Assembly (NCBI GenBank): GCA_049966695.1
Contig: JBMFUG010000117.1
Coordinates: 1-5,924, forward strand
DNA length: 5,924 nucleotides
Direction: 5' to 3'
DNA from: JAKAWM01 sp049966695
GTDB taxonomy: Bacteria > Actinomycetota > Acidimicrobiia > Acidimicrobiales > Palsa-688
Of the stretch, positions 1 through 3,767 are shown one piece after another. The translations under genes were made by a program, and so were the position numbers. The notes beneath the pieces are model-generated. The model saw only the letters and a list, made by a program, of their open reading frames with translations, was not told where the DNA came from and searched no databases. Each line of letters opens with the position of its first letter. Positions within the stretch are counted from its first letter, which is position 1.

Positions 1-163
1 CGTCCAGCTTTACAGTGGGGACACGCTCGACCAGGCCAAGCGGCAGGGCCTAGCCATCGAGCCTTTTACATGCTTACCCAACAGCTTCAACAACGGCGTC
101 GGCCTCATAGAGCTGCCTCCCGGCAGCTCTTTTACAGTCGGTTGGTCGATCAGTGCTGGTTAG
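1..163 (+). CDS. Aldose 1-epimerase (galactose mutarotase) family protein, C-terminal end only
   Basis: This is the last 53 codons of a plus-strand gene whose 5' part lies off the left edge. The first complete codon is at 2-4 and the TAG stop at 161-163. The peptide opens VQLYSGDTL and continues GLAIEPFTCLPNSFNNG, then LIELPPGSSFTVGW. This is the pattern seen at the end of aldose 1-epimerase-like enzymes: a beta strand, the (V/I)EP segment, then a Pro/Asn-rich turn, a Gly and the closing strands. In this family a Glu at the IEP position acts as general base for interconverting alpha and beta anomers of aldoses; here it is the codon at 59-61. The partner catalytic His would be in the missing part. 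The enzyme would be cytosolic and has no evident link to chemotaxis. Its last 14 bases overlap the 3' end of the convergent cheX gene. Family recognition is from the motif only, and the exact substrate cannot be told. Confidence 0.8.
   Translation, partial: VQLYSGDTLDQAKRQGLAIEPFTCLPNSFNNGVGLIELPPGSSFTVGWSISAG
109..134. terminator. Perfect 9-bp hairpin at the convergent 3' ends, possible terminator
   Basis: Bases 109-117 (AGAGCTGCC) pair perfectly with 122-130 (GGCAGCTCT) around a TCCC loop at 118-121. On the plus strand the stem is followed by TTTA, a short U-tract. On the minus strand the hairpin begins 19 nt beyond the cheX stop codon but has no U-tract after it. It could therefore end the che operon as a hairpin without U-run, or act on the plus strand, where it lies inside the epimerase coding region 30 nt before that gene's stop codon. 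It may also be only a by-product of the codons for IELPPGSS. The pairing is seen directly; the function is inferred. Confidence 0.45.
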
Positions 164-623
164 CTTGCCCGGCTTCGTTTGCCTCGTCAGACCAGATGCT
201 CACCACGACCGGCTCCGTCATCCAGGAAAAACGTACTTCCTGCTGAAGTTGGAGGTTGGCAGGCAGCTCCAGGGCCTCTCCGCTTTTAACGCTCGGCAAT
301 GAGAGCGATGACGGGCCGGGGACAAGGCTCTTGATGTTACCGCCGACCACATTGACAAGCTCGCCTACCGCATCTGCCAGCTCGACGTCTGTCACATCTG
401 CCTCGTCGATCCCGAACATTGCAGCGCTAGCTTGAACAGCTGCAGCGCGCGAGCAAGACAAGCACACGGTCCCGTTCCAGGCGCCGCTTATGCTCGCAAG
501 AGCAACGACGTCTTGGCTCGGTAGGTCGCCCGGCTCTAGCTGTGGCCGGCCGTCCACTGCCAGCAGCGCTTCCCATACTTCGTACGTGAGCTGCACGACG
601 TTGTCGGTCGTAAGCTGGCTCAT
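150..623 (-). CDS. cheX: CheX-like CheY-P phosphatase (CheC/CheX/FliY family)
   Basis: A 157-residue protein, about the usual length of CheX. It carries one copy of the CheC/CheX/FliY phosphatase signature D-x3-E-x2-N: Asp84, Glu88 and Asn91 in DAVGELVNVVGGN, followed by the SLSLPSV strand with Pro110 that commonly trails this helix. In the family the Glu and Asn act on the Asp-phosphate of CheY to hydrolyse it, ending the motor signal in the cytoplasm. Only one signature is present, so it resembles CheX (usually a dimer) more than two-site CheC. The gene follows cheY by an ATGA overlap (620-623), which suggests coupled translation and a matched dose of CheY and its phosphatase. A GGGAG at 634-638 stands 10 nt before the ATG. 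No CheZ is seen, so this is the probable CheY-P sink. The 3' end overlaps the convergent epimerase gene by 14 bp. The family call is firm; assignment to CheX rather than a single-site CheC relative is likely but less certain. Confidence 0.85.
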   Translation of the reverse strand: MSQLTTDNVVQLTYEVWEALLAVDGRPQLEPGDLPSQDVVALASISGAWNGTVCLSCSRAAAVQASAAMFGIDEADVTDVELADAVGELVNVVGGNIKSLVPGPSSLSLPSVKSGEALELPANLQLQQEVRFSWMTEPVVVSIWSDEANEAGQANQH

Positions 624-1051
624 GGTACTAGTTCTCCCGTGGTCTCGTGGCTCGTTGACGCTAGCCCAGAGGCGTCGTCCGTCGGCCCGAAGCCGAGCAG
701 AGCCAGCTTTTCCAACAGCGCCGCCTCGTCAAAGGGCTTTATGAGGTACTCGTGGGCACCTGCTGCGAGCGCCCGGACCACTTGGCTTTGCTCGTTCTCC
801 GTGGTCACCATGACAATCGCCATGCGGCGCCAAGCAGGCTCTCGTCGCACAGTCGACACCAGCTCTAGCCCGTTCATCTCCGGCATGTTCCAGTCAACCA
901 GTGCCACGTCAGGCACGCCGCCCTCTGCCAAGACTTGGACTGCCTCGCGTCCATTGCTAGCCTGTAGCACTTCGTCCGCGCCAGCCTTGGCAAGGATCCT
1001 CGAGAGGATAGTCCGCATGGCCCTAGAATCGTCAACGACAAGAGCCTTCAT
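620..1051 (-). CDS. cheY: Single-domain response regulator CheY
   Basis: A 143-residue receiver protein. It shows the acidic pocket Asp7-Asp8, the phosphoacceptor Asp53 in VDWNMP (the same DWNMP context as E. coli CheY), the conserved Thr83, Tyr102 at the switch position and Lys105 in IKPF. No DNA-binding or other output domain follows, so CheY-P would act by binding the flagellar switch. About 20 residues after the last receiver helix form a Gly/Ser/Thr/Glu-rich, probably disordered tail not found in E. coli CheY. The ATG at 1051 is chosen because MKALVVDD is a normal receiver start and GGAGAAAGG lies 8 nt upstream. An in-frame start at 1102 would add 17 unrelated residues and overlap cheR. 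The stop overlaps the cheX start as ATGA. A 31-nt gap separates it from cheR, the widest gap in the operon. CheA should be the phosphodonor and the CheX-like protein the phosphatase. Confidence 0.93.
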   Translation of the reverse strand: MKALVVDDSRAMRTILSRILAKAGADEVLQASNGREAVQVLAEGGVPDVALVDWNMPEMNGLELVSTVRREPAWRRMAIVMVTTENEQSQVVRALAAGAHEYLIKPFDEAALLEKLALLGFGPTDDASGLASTSHETTGELVP

Positions 1052-1082
1052 AAGCCCAACCTTTCTCCGAGCAATAAGAGCC
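1052..1082 (-). promoter_or_regulatory. cheR-cheY gap with the cheY ribosome binding site
   Basis: This 31-nt stretch is the only untranslated gap over 13 nt in the operon. On the minus strand it holds GGAGAAAGG (1060-1068) spaced 8 nt from the ATG at 1051, which fixes the cheY start over the longer reading from 1102. I see no convincing promoter in it, and it is too short to hold a full one without using cheR coding sequence. Confidence 0.75.
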
Positions 1083-1916
1083 TCATTGACGGCCTCCTGC
1101 ACGACGGTAAAACAGGGCGCCTTCGGCTGTCACCGCTTCGAGGCCGTCCACCAGGCCCGTAGCAGACTCTGCCGAACCGAGAAAAAGGAACCCTCCCGGT
1201 GCGAGCTGGCGCACAGCACGCTGTAGCACTTGGCGCCGGGCATCCAGGTCGAAGTAAATAAGTACGTTCCGAAGCATCACAACGTCAAAGCTTGGCAGCG
1301 CAGGCCATGGCCCTACCAAGTTGAGCTTCATGAAACGGGCCCACGCCTTTAGCTCTGGCCCGGCCACCCAGCTCGTACCCTCTTGGTAAAAATAGCGCAC
1401 AAGCAAGGAGGCCGGCAGGCCCCTGTTCACTTCGAGGGTGCTGAAACGCCCCTTGGCCGCTCGCTCGACCATTTCGTTGCTGAGGTCGCTGCCCAGCAGG
1501 TCGATGTACCAGCCGCTGTGAAGCTCGGGGAAATGCTCTAGCAAAAGCATTGCGACGCTGTAAAGCTCCTGGCCTGAAGAGCACGCAGCGCTCCACAGCC
1601 GCAGGCTGTGCTCAGCAGTTTTACGTCTAATGAGCTCGGGCAGCACATAGCGGCTAAGCGCGTCGAACGGGCGACGGTCACGGAACCATGAGGTCTCATT
1701 GGTGGTCATTGCCTCTACGACGCGTTCTTCGAGCGCTGGGTCCCGACGAGCTCTCAGCTGCTCTACGACGCTGTCAACGCCATCTACGCCAATGCTTTGG
1801 GCTATAGGGGCGAGACGAGCCTCTACCAGGTAATGCTTGTCATCTGTCAACGAGATAGCAGAACGCTCGAGGACCAGGTCTCGCACGTAACGGAAGTGGT
1901 CAGCGGCTACGCTCAT
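1083..1916 (-). CDS. cheR: Chemotaxis receptor methyltransferase CheR
   Basis: A 277-residue protein, close to the usual CheR length. It transfers methyl groups from S-adenosylmethionine to receptor glutamates, opposing CheB during adaptation. The N-terminal helical CheR domain covers roughly residues 5-65. The methyltransferase domain follows, with the family motif TTNETSWFRD at 71-80, the SAM-binding loop SAACSSGQELYS at 109-120, GSDLS at 142-146 and RNVLIYF at 216-222. LAPGGFLFLGSAES at 238-251 is the closing strand pair. The SAM loop reads GQE where many homologues have GEE; Gln here is a variant I have seen in the family, so activity is expected. No extra C-terminal domain is fused. The ATG at 1916 overlaps the cheB stop as ATGA (1913-1916), with only a weak GAGACGG upstream, so translation is probably coupled to cheB. 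This ties the dose of methylase to that of esterase. Confidence 0.95.
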   Translation of the reverse strand: MSVAADHFRYVRDLVLERSAISLTDDKHYLVEARLAPIAQSIGVDGVDSVVEQLRARRDPALEERVVEAMTTNETSWFRDRRPFDALSRYVLPELIRRKTAEHSLRLWSAACSSGQELYSVAMLLLEHFPELHSGWYIDLLGSDLSNEMVERAAKGRFSTLEVNRGLPASLLVRYFYQEGTSWVAGPELKAWARFMKLNLVGPWPALPSFDVVMLRNVLIYFDLDARRQVLQRAVRQLAPGGFLFLGSAESATGLVDGLEAVTAEGALFYRRAGGRQ

Positions 1917-3268
1917 GAGGCCGTCTCAGCTAACGGTGCACCGGCGTGCGCTGACGAGCGAAGCGCTTCCCCTCGCACGCGCCGGTAGACAGCCTGTGCA
2001 ACCTCCCCTACGGGCAGCACCTCGGCGGCCAACCCGGCTTTCACAACTGCGCCTGGCATCCCCCACACAACCGACGAGGCCTCGTCCTGTGCAATGACTG
2101 CACCGCCAGCCGAAATGACTTCGCGCGCACCCAAGAGCCCATCCTGGCCCATGCCGGTCAGCACCACAGCCAGGACCCCCTCACCCCAAGCATGAGCCGC
2201 GCTGCGGAACAGTACGTCGACGGAGGGCTTGCAGGAGTTCTCCGGAGGGCTGTCGTCCAAGCGCACCGTCGGGTTTTTGCCCGGACCCTGCACCACCATG
2301 TGAAGCGCGCCGGGCGCCACATAAAGATGGCCGGCCTCTACTGCCATGCCGTCTTGGGCCTCACAGACCTGAAGAGCGCTCTGCGAGCCCAGGCGCTCGG
2401 CAAGCAACCTCGTGAAGACCGGTGGCATGTGCTGGACGACTAGCACGGGCACAGCGAGGTCGGCCGGCAGGAGAGGCACGACCACCCCTAGCGCATTTGG
2501 CCCCCCGGTAGAGGACCCGATGACGACAGCCTTCACCGCTGCGGCCAGTGGACGCGGGCCAAGGCCGCCTAGTGGCCGCACGGCCTTGCTGCTCGCGCTC
2601 GCGTACGGAGCACCTCCGCTCACCGACGACGCGTGTGCCAACCCGACGCTATTGGCCTGGACGCCTGCTATAACTTTGGGGCCGCCCACGCCACCTCGAA
2701 GCCGAGCCCGCGTCTCAGGGGCAACACCAGCAGGTCGGGCTGCCCTCCGTGCGTAACGAGCCCGCCCGATCTGGCTCCACGTGCGAAGCAGCGGTACGAG
2801 GTCACGGCTCACGGCCTCGAAGGCCCCGGCTGGGCCACTGGTTGAAACTGGCTTCACGAGGTAGTCGTCGGCCCCCCTGCCCAAGGCCTCTAATGTCGCC
2901 GCGGCCCCCCGCTCGGTCAACGTACTGAACATGATGACCGGCAACCACGGCCAACGCGCCTTCAGTTCGACGAGCGACGCCAAGCCGTCCATTACCGGCA
3001 TCTCTATGTCCAGCACCACGACATCGGGGTGGCAGCGCTCGACCTTAGCCAAGGCGGCTCGGCCGTCTGCAGCCTCACCAGCCAGGACAAGGCCCGGCTC
3101 GTCTTGCACAACGCTCGCCAGCACCCGTCTCACCACCGCCGAGTCGTCCACGACGAGCACCCGTACATCAGCTCGCTCGCCACCATTGGGCCACCCCTGT
3201 TTGCTCATTTGCAGTCCCGGCTTGTCGCCTGCGCTCGCGTCGGTTATAGGTACGCTGCTCGCAGCCAC
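1913..3268 (-). CDS. cheB: Receptor methylesterase/deamidase response regulator CheB
   Basis: A two-domain CheB, 451 residues if the GTG at 3268 is used. The receiver covers about residues 35-150: Asp41-Asp42, phosphoacceptor Asp87 in LDIEMP, and Lys139 in VKP. The C-terminal esterase covers about 246-432 and holds the catalytic triad: Ser253 in GSSTGG, His280 in QHMPP and Asp376 in GMGQDG. Phosphorylation by CheA releases the esterase to remove receptor methyl esters and deamidate receptor glutamines. The linker (about 152-245) is some 90 residues, rich in Ala, Gly and Arg, and much longer than in E. coli CheB. The start is uncertain. GTG 3268 sits 1 nt after the cheW stop, which favours coupling, but its upstream GGGACGG is a weak site. 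An ATG at 3208 (residue 21) is the alternative. Either way 15-35 poorly conserved residues precede the receiver. The stop overlaps the cheR start. No cheD is seen nearby. Confidence 0.95.
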   Translation of the reverse strand: MAASSVPITDASAGDKPGLQMSKQGWPNGGERADVRVLVVDDSAVVRRVLASVVQDEPGLVLAGEAADGRAALAKVERCHPDVVVLDIEMPVMDGLASLVELKARWPWLPVIMFSTLTERGAAATLEALGRGADDYLVKPVSTSGPAGAFEAVSRDLVPLLRTWSQIGRARYARRAARPAGVAPETRARLRGGVGGPKVIAGVQANSVGLAHASSVSGGAPYASASSKAVRPLGGLGPRPLAAAVKAVVIGSSTGGPNALGVVVPLLPADLAVPVLVVQHMPPVFTRLLAERLGSQSALQVCEAQDGMAVEAGHLYVAPGALHMVVQGPGKNPTVRLDDSPPENSCKPSVDVLFRSAAHAWGEGVLAVVLTGMGQDGLLGAREVISAGGAVIAQDEASSVVWGMPGAVVKAGLAAEVLPVGEVAQAVYRRVRGEALRSSAHAGAPLAETAS

Positions 3269-3269
3269 T

Positions 3270-3725
3270 TCAACCGTCCCGGTGCACGCGCTCTGGCGAA
3301 CCAGCCCGCGCTTCTAGGTGTGAGGCCAGCTTGTGGACATCTAGGACTAGCAAGAGCTTCCCCGGGAGCTTGTAGGTGCCTCCGACGATCTCACGCACAC
3401 GAACAGGTACGCCCTCTGGTACCGGCTCAAAGTCGTCGAGCGCCGGGCTCACTACCTCCCCGACCTCGTCGACCAACAGGCTCACAACTTCTTCGCCAGC
3501 TTTCACGACAACGCTCGCCCCCAGCCCCTCACGGCCTTCCAGCCCCAACTGGTGGCGTAGGTCGATGGCAGTCACGATCTGGCCCCTCAGGTTGATCAGC
3601 CCCCGCACCTCGGGCGGGGCCAGCGGCACTTCGGTCATGCGGTCGTGACGGAGCACCTCTTGGACTTGCCGGGCGTCAATGCCCACCAACAGGCCCCCCA
3701 GCCAGAAGGTGCAAAACTGCGCCAT
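3270..3725 (-). CDS. cheW: Chemotaxis coupling protein CheW
   Basis: A 151-residue stand-alone CheW-domain protein that would link CheA to chemoreceptors in the signalling array. From the ATG at 3725 it begins MAQFCTFWLGG, then GIDARQVQEVL, the normal first strands of CheW. The signature RGLINLRGQIVTAIDLR at 41-57 contains the NLRG motif that contacts receptor and CheA. VSLLVDEVGEVV (81-92) and the closing LLLVLDVHKL (124-133) complete the fold. The ATG has GAGGTGA (3731-3737) 5 nt upstream and lies 13 nt after the cheA stop. A GTG at 3752, 9 residues further upstream, also has a strong AGGAGGT (3761-3767) at 8 nt and would overlap cheA by 14 nt. The TTG at 3758 lies too close to that site. 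I prefer the ATG because it gives a typical CheW N-terminus and a better start codon. The stop is 1 nt from the cheB GTG. Confidence 0.94.
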   Translation of the reverse strand: MAQFCTFWLGGLLVGIDARQVQEVLRHDRMTEVPLAPPEVRGLINLRGQIVTAIDLRHQLGLEGREGLGASVVVKAGEEVVSLLVDEVGEVVSPALDDFEPVPEGVPVRVREIVGGTYKLPGKLLLVLDVHKLASHLEARAGSPERVHRDG

Positions 3726-3730
3726 CTCGG

Positions 3731-3767
3731 TCACCTCGTCAACTTGCGGCACTGGCAAGCACCTCCT
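3731..3767 (-). promoter_or_regulatory. Two stacked ribosome binding sites for cheW at the cheA 3' end
   Basis: On the minus strand AGGAGGT (3761-3767) lies 8 nt before a GTG (3750-3752), and GAGGTGA (3731-3737) lies 5 nt before the ATG (3723-3725). Both starts are in the cheW frame, 27 nt apart. The first site is inside the last cheA codons. The pair leaves the cheW start genuinely ambiguous and could give two forms differing by nine acidic residues. Confidence 0.6.

Noticed and set aside
1052..1102. CheY start at 1102 giving a 160-residue protein
   Set aside because: It adds 17 residues with no receiver similarity and overlaps cheR. The ATG at 1051 has GGAGAAAGG at 8 nt and begins the canonical MKALVVDD.
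639..1226. Plus-strand open frame of 195 codons opposite cheY and the end of cheR
   Set aside because: It runs across two well-supported genes on the other strand and has Ser/Ala/Thr-rich composition with no family resemblance.
1285..1596. Minus-strand open frame of 103 codons within cheR
   Set aside because: It is an out-of-frame reading of cheR, which has intact methyltransferase motifs across this interval.
3756..3758. TTG at 3758 as the cheW start
   Set aside because: It lies only 2 nt from AGGAGGT, too close for initiation; the GTG at 3752 and ATG at 3725 are both better placed.
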